From Rhinopomastus cyanomelas (Eukaryota; Chordata; Aves; Bucerotiformes; Rhinopomastidae): a stretch of DNA of 64,000 nt. Both the position numbers and the translations under genes were made by a program. The stretch is from positions 397,501-461,500 of the forward strand of contig VXBP01008912.1 of NCBI GenBank assembly GCA_013400115.1. The letters run 5' to 3'. This document shows positions 1-12,000 of this stretch, piece after piece. Each line of letters opens with the position of its first letter. Position 1 is the first letter of the stretch. The notes beneath the pieces were generated by a model. That model worked only from the letters and a program-made list of their open reading frames with translations. It did no database searches and had not been told where the DNA came from.

Positions 1-1071
1 AACGAAAGATGAATGAGTATCAACAATCCTACCTTCTATCTTTATTTCCCCCCATCTTTATTTAAATAAACAGGCTCTTAAAATAAATCTGATGTTTCCA
101 AATGCTAACTAATTTTTATGATTTGTAGATAAGGTACCTCTTAACCCCCGATGTCTGAAGCTCTCCTGGTTTAATTGCAATGTAAATTAAAACCACATGA
201 AAACCCTGGTTGTAAACATTATAGTAAATTATAATCATGCATGTGAGTGTAATTCAGATGGCAATAACTGAGCAAATACCATACAGGAAAACATTCCACT
301 CTGTCCATCTTTAATGAAAGAATACACATGTGTGCCTGTGGAGTCCAAATGAAGGACAGTTGGAAGCCCCCAGTATATTTTGTGGTGTTACAGCGTAGGG
401 CAGCGGAACGCGATGGAAGTTTTCCTGCAACAGTCAGATAATAACAACCTCTGCTCTCACTATCCCCTGTTGGGAGAAAGGTGAATCAGTCCCCCTGATA
501 GCTAGCTGGATTCTGAGCAACATCACCAGGGGTGTTGAACTATATGGATTTAAATTATGGGCAATTTCCCATAGAGACCAACGGGAAACTTCCCTATCGA
601 AGACAATTTTTTAAGAATAGCAAGTAAACTTGAACCTTTATCCAGTAAAAGCAGAGCACATCACTGATGGAATCTTTCAGTGTGAACAGTGTATCGTATA
701 CTTTCTTTTTACTAAATTAGTGCATTTCAACAAAATCAAGGCAAATACAAGGATGATGGAGATGAAAAAATGTGGGCAGAACTGCTGCTGTGGAACCATG
801 ACAGAGCCCAGTTCCAGTTAAGATCACTGAGTGTGCTGCTGCATCCAAGAGAGCAGATAAACTCAGTACAGCAGTAGACAGGTTTATCTCCAGATGTCCT
901 GGATGGATTTACCTCATAGCCCATGAAAGATGCCAACTATGTAAAAGAACAAATAGGTTTGGAAGTGATTGAGAAATTGCAGAGACATGAACACACACGT
1001 CCATAACCTATCCAGGATACTACTGCACCCAGATATGTCGAGGTGTCCCCCTCGGTATTTATATGCAATCT
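1..1071. other. Single-copy non-coding DNA, no gene seen
   Basis: AT-rich sequence without a recognisable repeat or exon. The first 300 bases contain TAAT-type and AATTGCAAT-type stretches of the kind found in homeodomain and C/EBP sites. Open frames here are 60-80 codons, overlap one another on both strands and match no family I know. Confidence 0.6.
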
Positions 1072-1200
1072 ATCACAGAACATTAGGGATTGGAAGGGAC
1101 CTCGAAAGATCATCCAGTCTAACCCCTCCACCACAGCAGGATCACCTAGATCCAGTCACACAGGAACATGTCCTCCTCTCCACAACCCCCTGGGCAGGTT
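1072..1200 (-). mobile_element. CR1 LINE fragment, 3' end, antisense
   Basis: Reading on the plus strand, this is the reverse complement of a CR1 3' end: the ATCACAGAACATTAGGG tail side, then GGAAGGGACCTCGAAAGATC, the CACAGCAGGATCACCTAGA block and the CACAGGAACATGTCC block. The sequence then jumps directly to CCACAACCCCCTGGGCAGG, so about 40 bases of the consensus order are missing between the two blocks. The copy is strongly 5'-truncated and keeps only the last codons of ORF2 plus the 3' end. The identification rests on close similarity to the longer copies at 2694 and 15576. Confidence 0.9.
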
Positions 1201-2693
1201 TCTGATGGATTTTGCCTTGCTTCTTGCTGAAATCTCAGTTGTACACTAACAACGGAAGAGCTGATAACTCAGAAAGCAAAGCATACACAGATTTTATTAA
1301 AACACCAACTTGCATCTGACGTTCAGTGCAAATGTGAGGATCAGTGCAATGAGCTGCCAGAATAAAATGCAAGTGAAAGACCTGAGATGGCTCAGGAACC
1401 AGGACAGCAAGGAAGGGAAGGACAGGTTGTACACACCACGTTACGTCCTGTCTTGCAGTGTCAGGATGAGAAGAATTAGGGTTAGCGAAACGATCACATA
1501 ACCACAGGATGTCAGACACAGAAGTATTAGAATAAAATGGCCAATCCTGACTAATGATTATAGATCAGAAGAAGTAATTTGAGGCACTGGACAAGAATAA
1601 GTGACTCATATTTCAGAGATGAGGAAGGGAGAAAATATAGCCCTTTCCTCCATGAAGCTAATAAAGCTCCTCCTTACACCCTTCCTCGTTCCCACTCCGT
1701 ATACCTGGGACAATTCTGTGCTACAGCTGCCTGCAGTCACAGCCCCTAACAGCCAGAGAAGTGTTTTCGAGTAGGATAGGGGAGAATCAAATTCTATCTA
1801 GTGAGTTATATCAATTAGCAAGGTTGTCAAGACAATTGGCTCTTTTAAGTTGGAAGTTTTAATACTTTACTGACAACAAGTTTTTATTTTCCCCATGTTT
1901 GGCCTTTAGGCAAAGGTTAAAACCAGTGAAGTTTTGGTTTATATGCTATTTCTGAAGCAGATGAAAACATGACTTAGGATATCTTGGCTGACTTACCTAA
2001 GTGTATTAGCTAAAGCTAGAAGGTCTGCTACAATTTTCATTCTTCCATGACACAAACACACAGAGAGAAACACAGCTACAAGTAGAACACGGGTAAATCA
2101 GAAAAAGATGCAGCCAAAATCCTTAGGTTATATTCTTATGGGCCTATCCTATAGCAAATACTGTGAGATGCACAGAAAACACCTTTTTTTTGTGTATTTG
2201 CTTCAGTAATTTGTCTTTGTCTAGGTGTCTGATTTGTTTTTACGTCAGGTATAACATTGGTTGAACAACTAGAACGAAACCAAGGTTGAATGCTTATCAC
2301 AGCCTTCTTAAAAAAGTCAAACCACTTCATGAAATTAATCAAATATGGTTTCTTTAGTGTGGCCAGCATGGCAAAAAATAATACTAGAAGTCATTGTGTT
2401 CTCTGCGAGGGATTTAGGACAGTTACATTACTGTAAAATATATCTGTGTTCATGGCTGTCAGAAGAATCCTAACAAAATCCATACATTTGCCAAATCTAT
2501 TACCAGTGTAAAGAATCGCTTTGAAATGCCTGATCTCACTGTTACACACCCTCTGCTTCCTCACTCCAATCTTGCACAGCTCCACTCGTGTACTGGAATG
2601 TCTCTGTGTCAGAAATGCAGGCAGTGACGCCGCCATCCCTACTCACAGAGTTTAGCTGGAAGTTGACCATGTAGTTGCAGAAGTTTATGATTA
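1201..2693. other. Single-copy non-coding DNA, no gene seen
   Basis: No repeat or exon is recognised. The short open frame on the minus strand at 1235-1519 (94 codons) and others near 2.1-2.6 kb show no known domain and lack supporting splice or promoter context. Confidence 0.55.
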
Positions 2694-3116
2694 CACAGAA
2701 TCACAGAACATCAGGGATTGGAAGGGACCACGAAAGATCATCCAGTCCAATTCCCCCCACCACAGCAAGATCTCCTAGATCAAGTCACACAGGAACATGT
2801 CCAGGTGGGTTTTAAACCTCTCCAGAGAAGGAGACTCCACAACACCCCTGGGCAGCCCTTTCCAGGGCTCTGTCACCCTCACCGGGAAGAAGTTCCCTCT
2901 CATATTGATGTGGAACCTCCTCTCTTCCAGCTCACACCCACTGCCCCCTGTGTTATCATTAGATGACACTGAGCAGAGCCTGGCTCCATCCTCCTGACAC
3001 CAATCCTTATTTATAATCATTAATAAGGTCACCCCTCAGACTCCTTTTTCCCAAGCTAAAGAGACCCTTTGCTCATCAGGGAGATGTTCCTCTCCATCGT
3101 ATTTGTGGCTCTGCTA
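2694..3116 (-). mobile_element. CR1 LINE fragment, antisense, end of ORF2 plus 3' tail
   Basis: A 5'-truncated CR1 copy of about 420 bases. The plus strand shows the reversed tail (CACAGAATCACAGAACATCAGG), the GAAGGGACCACGAAAGATCA block and the stretch encoding the C-terminus of the CR1 reverse-transcriptase polyprotein. On the minus strand 2775-3032 an open frame encodes that C-terminus, recognisable from QEDGARLCSVS, from RLxxxMRGNFFPVRV-like residues, from GLPRGVVESPSLE and from the terminal MFLCDLI. The truncation point is near 3116, in the region that encodes the segment before SLEKR. Since the frame is intact only by chance of truncation, it is a dead copy. Confidence 0.95.
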
Positions 3117-3537
3117 GAACAAATCAAAATCCCAACAGGGTCCAAGGGTGATTCACCTGTTTCCAGTGCTAAGTGCAGTGGTGCTGGAGTCAGTGCTGAA
3201 CTGCAGCAGGCTAAAGCAGGCATGAAAGATGGAGATGACTACCTGGAAGAACTGTGGTCTAGTAATTCACTACAAGAGAACCATAGTGCCTTAACTGCTG
3301 AGCCAAACACAACCTTTTCCAACACGTGAAAGCAATGTCCATCTACATTTTCAGTTAAAACTTCTTGCAAAAAGAGTATCCTCCTTTCCGCATTCTGCAC
3401 CTCTGAGCAACAGCATCAAGCACGAGAAAGAGCCACCTTCACGGCAACGCTACATACAGGACAGCACGTGTGAATTGTGCTGCAACTGAAAACATCCCCC
3501 ACAAGGAATCCACCCAGTATGAGGTGTGTTTTGGGTA
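3117..3537. other. Single-copy spacer between two CR1 copies
   Basis: About 420 bases with no recognisable repeat. An 86-codon frame at 3069-3329 starts inside the neighbouring CR1 and continues into this spacer, which argues that it is not a gene. Confidence 0.5.
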
Positions 3538-3754
3538 CTAAGGAAGTTCCTCACTGTGAGGATGTTGAGACACTGGAACATGTCGTTCAAGGATGTTGTG
3601 GATGCTCCATCTCTGCATGTGCTAAAGGCCAGGTCGGATGGGGCTTTGAGGAACCTGGTCTAGTAGAACGTGTCCTTGCCCATGGCAGAGGGGGTGGAAC
3701 TAGATGACCTAAACAGTCCCTACCAACCCAAATCATTCTGTGATTCTATGATTC
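3538..3754 (+). mobile_element. CR1 LINE 3' end, sense
   Basis: Reads in the sense direction: AAGGAAGTTCCTCACTGTGA, GAGACACTGGAACATG, a GTTGTGGATGCTCCATCTCT block, AAAGGCCAGGTCGGATGGGG, then GGTGGAACTAGATGACC and the tail CATTCTGTGATTCTATGATTC. The end of ORF2 and the short 3' end are retained. Orientation is opposite to the two upstream CR1 copies. It is fairly diverged, for example GTAGAACGTGTCC where related copies have GGTGTCCCTGCC. Confidence 0.9.
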
Positions 3755-5937
3755 CCTTCCATGATCACCCTTCATTTCTCAGCAACTCATTTCCTTACAA
3801 ACAATGACAGCATTGCTTTTCTTTGTATCATTCTGTTTACTCTATTATGATGAGAAAATCATCACAGCAGAGACTTTCCATCAAAACACAACCATATAGT
3901 GCCTGGCATGAAGACACCCAAGGCCAAGGTACTGCTGTAATATAAACAAAACCATTAGAATAGAAAATCCACGTGCCACCCAAGATGGGAGTCGGAGAAG
4001 CTTGATTCTCTTCTAGTGTTGTTCCTCCACGTACCAAGTGTTCTGCCAAAATGGTAACAGCATCACAGTTCTTGTAGTTTGTGCTACATTGGGAGGACAG
4101 AACTGTAACTATTTGTGAAAGCAAAAGCAAAAAGGAAAATCAACAAACAGAAAAGGAAAGTCATTAGTTGTAAGAACCTACAAATAAATTAAACCTTGCC
4201 TAAGATGTATTGATTTTCTGTGGCCTTGCCTATAGAAGAATGTCAAACATGCCTGACAATCCATTAGGTTCAGAAGGCAAAAACTACATATAATTATTCT
4301 CTTGCCTCCTTCTTACGGAATATGCTGGTATCAGACCTAATTCTGATTCTCATCTGCCATGGTGTAAGTCAGAAACAATTTCCCAAAGTCAACGGAGTTA
4401 CAAGTGCAAGGATTAAAGTCAAAGCACATTTTACTGTAAGGTGTGAGGCAGATTAAAGTGAACAGGAAGATCTGTACTTCTGTACAGATTAAAATTTCCT
4501 GACTTTTTTTTATCACATCAATGTCTTCATCAAAACAGGCAGATCCAGGAATGAAATTAAACAATTGTTATTGTAGCAGTGATGTGCTAAGCACAAATAC
4601 ATGTTTTCTACTTAATACTTTCCCTAAATTAATAAAGCATAATCCTTCAAACTCTGAGCAGACACCTAAGCAAGGGAGTTTCAGAAGATACACACGATGA
4701 CTAAGAACAAAACCACCCTGACAGCAATTGCTGCTGTCAATGATGAAAAGCCATCACACTAATAACCGCAACTTCTCAATAATTTTCTATTAAAAAACCC
4801 CTCATTTCATCATTTTAAATTCTTACGTTAAAATTTTTTTGTTTTGATTTTCAATACAAAAAATATTACAAAGGAACCAACAGTCCTACCATCAGGTTCC
4901 ACCCTGATTTACAGGTGCTCAATTCAAGCCTATAATCAATACAATTTTTTCACCATGAAAAGATGTCTCTGCCTACACTGCAGGCAGAACACAGAAGTGT
5001 GCAAAGGAAAACGAAAGATGGGCAGAAAACTTTTGACAGAAAAAAGAGAACAGGTGGAACAATGCAGGTTATTCTTAAATGTGTTTGGTTTAAACTCTTC
5101 TGCAAAATGCCAAAAGAGGCTTCTCTCTACATCTCCTAATGAGGATTCGGCCGCAGACAGAAAAATCATCTCTGAATGCTTCAAACTTCTGAGAGTTATT
5201 AGTTTTATAACTGTGTGTGATTTGAAAACGGCTGCTACACGCACACAACGTGGAGAGCCATGAACCCCATCTGAATTTCCTGTGTGAGGAAGTCTGCAGC
5301 CAAAAGTCTTCACTGAGATTTTGCAGGTGCTGTAGGGTTTGGAGATTTTCATTGCCTCAACATATCAGGCCAACATTTCTGGATGGTTTCACCGACACGG
5401 TTTCATAAAAACTTACAGGGTTAAGCAGTCAACCTAGAGATGCTGTTTAGGTTTCCCATCATAAAACTTGAGATCTAGTCAAGGCTAGTTGTACATGTTT
5501 CCTCCCCTGCTGATAGAAACTAGAGACAGCTACTCACCGGTGCTCAAGACAGGAGTGAATTGCCCTCCCTCTTCCACTCTACAGCAATTTAGACTTGAAC
5601 TAGGGGACTACTTTGCAGACAGCTGAGATTGGTAGATTAATTCTCTCTTTGCTGTCCAACAAGGGTCCAACCTTTCCTGACCTGCCAAGCAAAAATTAGA
5701 GAAGGCATCCCTGCTGAACTTGGCTTTGTAAGTGCAGTCCGTGCTGGAGAAACGACTCCTACATACACCTCAACAATTCAGTATCAGTTGAAAGGAGCAC
5801 ATCACTTCTGCTTGCTCTGGCTGAGACCTCAACTTGGACAGCACAATAAAATGATCTATAGAATTCCTGACATCTGCAATTTCAGGGGGAATATGGCAGC
5901 TACACACCTCAGTTGACTAATTACCTGAGGCTGTTTC

Positions 5938-5958
5938 GGGTAGGGCGTGGGGAGTGGG
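5938..5958 (+). other. G-quadruplex motif
   Basis: Four guanine runs of 3, 3, 4 and 3 bases are separated by loops of 2, 3 and 3 bases, which meets the canonical G3+N1-7 rule with short loops. The run begins in TTTCGGGTAGGGCG. Its function is unknown. Short-loop quadruplexes are usually stable, and the flanking sequence is not a recognised repeat. Confidence 0.7.
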
Positions 5959-7107
5959 AGAAGGAAATGGGCAGAAGGGAGAAAGTTTCTTGAGAATTTG
6001 CTTTGGTTTGGTACTTGCGGGATCAAATTCCTGTTGTAGACCTTCACATAACTTGTTACTACATTGGCACAATACAAGAAAGTTTGCAGAACTACACAGC
6101 AGTCAGTACAACAATAAGTGAATCAATTGAAGACAAACATTAAAAGAGTTATTTGCTAATGGGCACCATGCCAGGGTTACTCATGCAATGCTGCCTGCAG
6201 AATTCCTAAGCTGAGTTCAGAAGATACAGATCGATGCACCTCCAAAGAGAGTCTATATCAATCTCCATTTCATTCATTAGCTTCCACTCTGAGCTGGTAG
6301 GCTGCTAGTTAACTCTTTAATGTGGGAGAAACTGTCAGTGTAAAGGCCACTGGGACACACGCTCTTCTCTGCTGTACTTGACCTGTCGATATTTCTCGCG
6401 GCACACTGTTTAAACTGGTACAGCTAATGGCAAAATGGAGATCTGGGAGGCTTTCCCAGCTTTACGTGGGCTTATCAAGCTACAGTAAACATCAGGAAAC
6501 GCATCCTGATGAAGTATTCCTATTTGTGTTCTCTGAATATGAATGAAAGGCCTCCGATGAAGAAATTCAAACAACTCTGTCCCTGAAATCAAAGACAGCG
6601 TAAATAATAAATTATGTTAATTTGAGAAATTAGCACATTGAGACATCACGCAAACCAGCTAGAGGCAACTGACGTTTGGGCGCTAATTAAATTGTTCTCA
6701 TGTCCCAGACAGGCAGTCCAGGAAAGCTACAGCTAAAAACTTAAAACTCAGTTTTACTTTGAACCGGTTTGACTGGAAGTTCATTGTAAAACTGTGGAAA
6801 TCCAGCAGGTCCAGGCCATGATTGATGTATGAACCATTTAGAATACTTCTGAAAGTGCAAATATGAGATCTAACATATAAAGGTACAATTACTAAAACAA
6901 AGAACAATCTCAAACCACCCAGACTTGTGGGCTTTGCTTATTTTCTTTCTACAAATATTGAATGTACTAATTTCCCTCGCCTTACTGTTGAATAAAATCA
7001 ATTTTCTCAGTAGAGCTGAACTCTTCTTTGTTTAAGGTTAGATGGGAAGTTGATACGCATCCTTAGATACCACGTTAATGTAAAATCACCCTGGAAGAGT
7101 TAGCCCC

Positions 7108-7325
7108 ACGTCACCGCGCGGACGCGCAGCCGTTACAGAGTCATCGCTTGACGACCAGCGCTCTCCACGCATTAACCGACAGGCTTGGAATTAGCTGGAG
7201 TGGGGGGAAAAGTGCTCCGCGTTATTTTAAAACTCCAGTCCAACTGTTTGTACACAGATTTTGATAACAACACCTGTTTTTTCTCTCTCGGCCAATACGA
7301 TCTGCGGAGAATCCCAGCCTCCGCA
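7108..7325. promoter_or_regulatory. Small CpG-rich patch with a CCAAT box
   Basis: Twelve CpG dinucleotides fall within about 75 bases (7110-7181), including CACCGCGCGGACGCGCAGCC, and several more follow to 7325. The rest of the neighbourhood is CpG-poor. A GGCCAAT element, an NF-Y type CCAAT box, lies at 7290-7296. This could be a small unmethylated promoter or enhancer, or simply a relic of one. No exon or TATA element was found next to it. Confidence 0.3.
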
Positions 7326-8578
7326 ATTTCCCTGCAGAATTGTCAAACATATGTATTTGTATTTCATTACTTGGGTAATAGCTGATTTGCCAAGTTCATT
7401 TACTACTAGTTGCTCCTCAAACATCTCAGTGGGATAATTAAGGAATACTAAGAACTGAAACTGTAGTATGTTAGGTGGGGGCTACAGCAATTGCCCAAAT
7501 CCCACTTCTGATTAAACTGCTGTCCAGAATTAAATATTCAATAACTGAAATTCTGTTTTCTTCCCTTACTCTGAGCAACTTATTATCAAGGAGATAGAAC
7601 AACTCCCTGTTTTGTGCAGCGGAGACCAAAGCAGCTCGCTGCGCCACTCAAACCAATTCTAATCCCTTACAAGCCTACAAGAAGGGTATTTAAACTGAAA
7701 ATTGACTGGGTAATGGACTAAGTGGTGCCTTCTGTTCTAATGGTTCAATATGTTGGCATTAAAACAAACAGAAGTGCATTGATGCCCGATGCCTGAACCG
7801 GGGAGACTAAACAAGTGGGGATAAGCTTTAACAGTAGGAAGGCAATTAAAACCCCTTTCTACCAGAGGGTCAGGGCTGGTGACAGTGAAATAGATGCCTC
7901 CATTAATTCTGGGGAAAACAGGGATGTGCTCGTGGCCTTGCTTTGTTCTCCCTGCACTGCACAGGGGCTGCACAAGGAAAAATCTCGTCAGCCAGGGACT
8001 TCCACAGTGAAGTCTCCAGTGGAACCACTCTTGTTTGACTTCATAGCTCAGAATGGGCGCTATGAAGTCACGTACGGACTCATCCCCGGCCCCCCCAAGC
8101 TGTCTGGCACCTCTTCCCTTATCATGTGCTGCGGGGACATCCACAGGGTACAAGTCAGGCAAAATTCCCCTTCCTGCATCTCATGCCTCTTCCCTCATGT
8201 CATCAGCCACAGAAGAAAAGCTGGCTCCTAGTTTTAGAACAACGATGTGAGAGAGGGACAAATCTGCGAATTATTATGGGTATCACAGAAATCACTGCCT
8301 AGAATTCAGGCTGTGTAACACTTGCTGTTGTTCAATTTTGTGCTCTAATACATGTAACTCTGCTCGACTCTAATCATTTGGACTGACATTTTCGCTGCCA
8401 AGGGGAGTTGCATTTCTAAACTGCCAGAGGAAAGGTGCCATGCCATATGAATTACTCATCTGATATGATAATGTCTGTATTACATTTTGGAGAACTCAAA
8501 CAAAACTCCAGGAAAGGCACTTTCCTATTTCATTTTGAGATTCCTATTAGAGATGAGCATAAAAAGGAGCACTGACAG

Positions 8579-9045
8579 TCGATCGAGGGAGATGATTCTC
8601 ACCCTCTATACCCTGCACCTCTGAGACCCCAGCTGCAGTACAGTGTCCAGTTCTGGAGTCCTCCACACAAGAAGGACATAGAGCTCCTGGAACGTGTTCA
8701 GAATACAGCAACTCAAATGATCACAGGGCTGGAGCACCTCCCCTCTGAGGTCAGGCTTTTTGCATGGATGGTAGCTAGAGGACAAGGGCGAAGGGTTCCA
8801 GACTTGAAGAGAGGAGATTGAGGAGAGGACATGAGGAACAAATTCTTTCCAGCGAGGGTGGTGAGATGTTGAAACAGGTTGCCCAAGGAAGTTGTGGTTG
8901 CCCCATCCCTGGAAGTGTTCAAGGCCAGGTTGGATGGTGCCCTGAGTAACCTGATCTAGCGAAGGTGTCACTGCCTGTGCAGGGAGGTTGGAACTAGATG
9001 ACCTTTAAGGTCCCTTCCAACCCTGGCCATTCTGTGATTCTCTAA
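8579..9045 (+). mobile_element. CR1 LINE fragment, sense, end of ORF2 plus 3' tail
   Basis: About 470 bases of CR1 in sense orientation. The order is the GAGGGAGATGATTCTC start, the TGTCCAGTTCTGGAGTCC block, AAGAAGGACATAGAGCTCCT, GGAGCACCTCCCCTCTGAGG, the AAACAGGTTGCCCAAGGAAG block and TTGGAACTAGATGACCTTTA, ending in CATTCTGTGATTCTCTAATG. The corresponding ORF2 reading frame is interrupted by stops and indels, so it is an old inactive copy. It is one of the longer copies in the window. Confidence 0.95.
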
Positions 9046-12000
9046 TGCTTCTGAAAAAGCAAGCCCTGTGACACTAAATTGAAGACAATGCTCTTTCAAA
9101 TGCTGAGTAAGTTTCCACAGAGAGCATCAAATTCAATGGCTCATGGATTCCATAGCCACACACAATCACATGTAAAGCAAACATGACCACAGACTACAAG
9201 CTCTTTGAAAGCTGAGGGTTACACTGTCACACAGGTGTTTTGTACACTGGAACTGGAGTACTCAGAACACAAGCAGATTTAGAGCTTGCAATTCTTGTGC
9301 CCAGTGTGGTTGCTGGTTCCAGTGGATATTGAGCATGGCAGCTGACAGGTATGAAAACTGTGTGCAGGAAATATAAATTGGATGGAGGACTTAGTGGTCG
9401 GGGCTTCAGGGATTACAAAGATAATTGTGGATCAATCCTGCCAAATGATTTGAAGTAACTTAAGCCTGCCATCAGTTCTTTAATTGTTTTTACAACAGAA
9501 CTTGAGAGAGCACTTAGTGCAATGAACAAGCTGATAACACCTGGTTGCAGTGTCCTGTCCATTAGTTGCCCATCTTCTCTCTCTTTTTATTAAGCTGCTT
9601 GGTTTACTGCTCCACTCATTTAAGGGCCAAGATCTGTGGTAGAAAGAGGCTTCTACAAGTGGCTGCTGAAAGAAGCATCTCCGAGTTGGGTTAGAATGGT
9701 AACACTAGAACCAGAGTGGCTTTTCTACCTTGACCTTTCCTTGTTTATGTTTGTAAGCAAAAGCATGATTTTAATAAGAACTACCGTGTCTTTCCTTTAT
9801 GCTGAGCTGTGCTAATCTTTGTAAACAGCAAAGAAAAACTGGCTAAAAGCTGAATCCTTTATCCCTTCGCCAAATGTCAAGAACAAACTGGTTCCTAGCA
9901 GACCAATCAGCTGGAACTCCATGAAGTGCCACTGCTGTAAGATCACTCACTTGACTGCTGGCTATTGTGAAGATGGGCTGCAAGTTCAGTAAGGAATTCT
10001 GTTCTCTGTGGTCCATAAGGATGAACAGCAGCACAGCTACATCTAACCACCTCTGTACCCTTTCCTGTAAGACAGAACCTAATCAAAATCCCACCATGCT
10101 TCAAAGCAATGAACACAGCACAGCCTCAAAACTCAGGGTGTTGCCTATGGTGAGGAACTGGAGACATAATTAATCAATGGAAATTCCAAAACGCAATCAA
10201 TCTCAGTGACACCTTCTCCAGAAGCTAGTTCCAGTCTGTAGCTGGAGTGCTGCCAGGCAAAAAGACTTGGATACCTCTGGGCTAAGACTGTTGTAACACC
10301 TGCTTGCCATGGCACCTTTCAGGTTGGATGAAAGCATCTGCACGCAAAGCAGGCCGATGTGGAAAATAAATTAATTAGCAAGGATATGCTTTCTCGACTC
10401 TCTCAACACCTGACCTGCTGTCCTCTGCTAATATAAACTGCCAGGGCTGCTGCTTTGAGAAGCATCACTTCATGAGACTTACCAGCGGTTGCTCCTGTAG
10501 AGCAGGAGCAGAACAACCCAGAACTGCCCATTGCTGCAAAATGTCTGGTGGAATCACTTTTCTAATGGGCACAGAGAATAATCTCGTTCTTAAAATAAAT
10601 AGCACAACCTAGCTGGAGTGAATTGGTCTAGCTCCATTGGTTCCAACAGAGCCATGAAAATCCATACGAGCTGAGCATCGAGTTCCGTGTTCTCCTGAAT
10701 GACATTAAAAAGATGCTACACGACAACAGAAGAAAAAGAGACTCGAGGACGCGATCTGTCGAATCAACCTTCAGCGCATAAATCGCTTTTCCCTCCTAAG
10801 CCAGATCCAAACCCACCAACCAAGTGGGGATGGCACAATTCTAGTTGCTAATGCCAACATTAAACAGGTTTGGGGTTTTTCTTTTTTTAAGTATGATTGG
10901 CAGATCTGCTTACTCTAGAACTCATTTTATTACTCGTTGCTTATTCACAATGACCACTTAAACAAGAGCGCACTTGGGGAAGAGGGAAAGTCACTCGGTA
11001 TTTTGCTGGTGGTGGTGGCAGTGAGCAGAAAACATTGTTGGAGATTAAAATTAACAGCGTTGAAAGCTTATTCCTTTTTCAGCCATCTTGAGTGAAAAGA
11101 TTTGGATTAGAAGCTCAAGCACCCTTGGAAGAATTAAAAACACCAGTTACTTCTACCATTCATTTAAATTCCAAATGATTTCCTTCTTTGATGGAGAAAT
11201 AACACTGAAAAATCTGTTGATCCTGCTGTTGCAGACTTTGAGTACTCTTGCTTTCTTACTTTAGCTCACAGCTACAGCATAAAGTTCATTACCAACTGAT
11301 GAGATTGGCAGTTGGTCAAATAAAAAACCAATTTTATAAAAACCTAGAATTACAGACAACCTGGAAAACTTCACCTCTTGGCAATGCACTGGGCTTTTAA
11401 AGACTCTGCTAGGAGCTGCCAGCACTTCTAAAATTGCACTCTTGGAGAGTCCAGGGTATCTTTTAAGCAGCTTTCTAGGACCACTTCTGCATAGAAGCTT
11501 TGTCTCTTTGAAATGTCCATTCTCAATTCTCATGAGCACTTACTCTTCCAAGAAAAAGAGTCGGGCACCATACACCCAGGCAATGCCAACTGCTTTTGCT
11601 AAGGAGACAGCCCACACTGGAGTAGCCAGGGTCATGTACATCAAGACTAAACTTGGATAGACTGGACCAGAATGACTGGGAGATAAAGTGCAGATTAACC
11701 TGTCTGCTGAGTCTTGGCCCAGCATCAGATTAAGCTGGAATGTCAATGTCTTTAAAGAAAGATGCAATGAAATGGCAGGGCTGGAACCAGGCACAGAGCA
11801 AACTGCTTTCATACTAATGTAACTGTAGAGCAAAAAAAACCAATAATGAGGCAAAGTTGGATAGGATGAAAGAAAGAGAGGTTTGAGAGATGAATAAAGA
11901 ATCCAAATGTTCATTCCCTCACCATGAATTATGCCTATTTAGCCCTCAAGCTTCTCTGTTCGATGGTATCTGAAATACTGCAGCGCTGCAGGAAAATCAA

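Larger units (their letters stand above)
3755..8578. other. Single-copy non-coding DNA, 4.8 kb
   Basis: No transposon or exon is recognised. Contents of note are the G-quadruplex motif at 5938-5958, the CpG-rich patch at 7108-7325 and two pairs of overlapping opposite-strand open frames (4844-5352 and 7737-8231, up to 141 codons). These frame pairs lack known domains and are most likely chance. Short TAATTA-type sites occur near 6.6-6.7 kb and 7.4 kb. Confidence 0.55.

Noticed and set aside
2938..2953. CTGCCCCCTGTG, partial reverse CTCF-like core
   Set aside because: It lies in a CR1 copy, matches only about 9 of 14 core positions, and derives from the CR1 CTGCCCCTTGTCC sequence.
4844..5352. 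Overlapping plus- and minus-strand frames of about 139 codons
   Set aside because: No domain is recognised, the frames overlap on opposite strands, and the length is expected by chance in 64 kb.
7737..8231. Overlapping opposite-strand frames of 141 and 138 codons
   Set aside because: The translation shows no family, and the mildly GC-rich sequence lowers stop density. No splice or promoter evidence ties it to a transcript.
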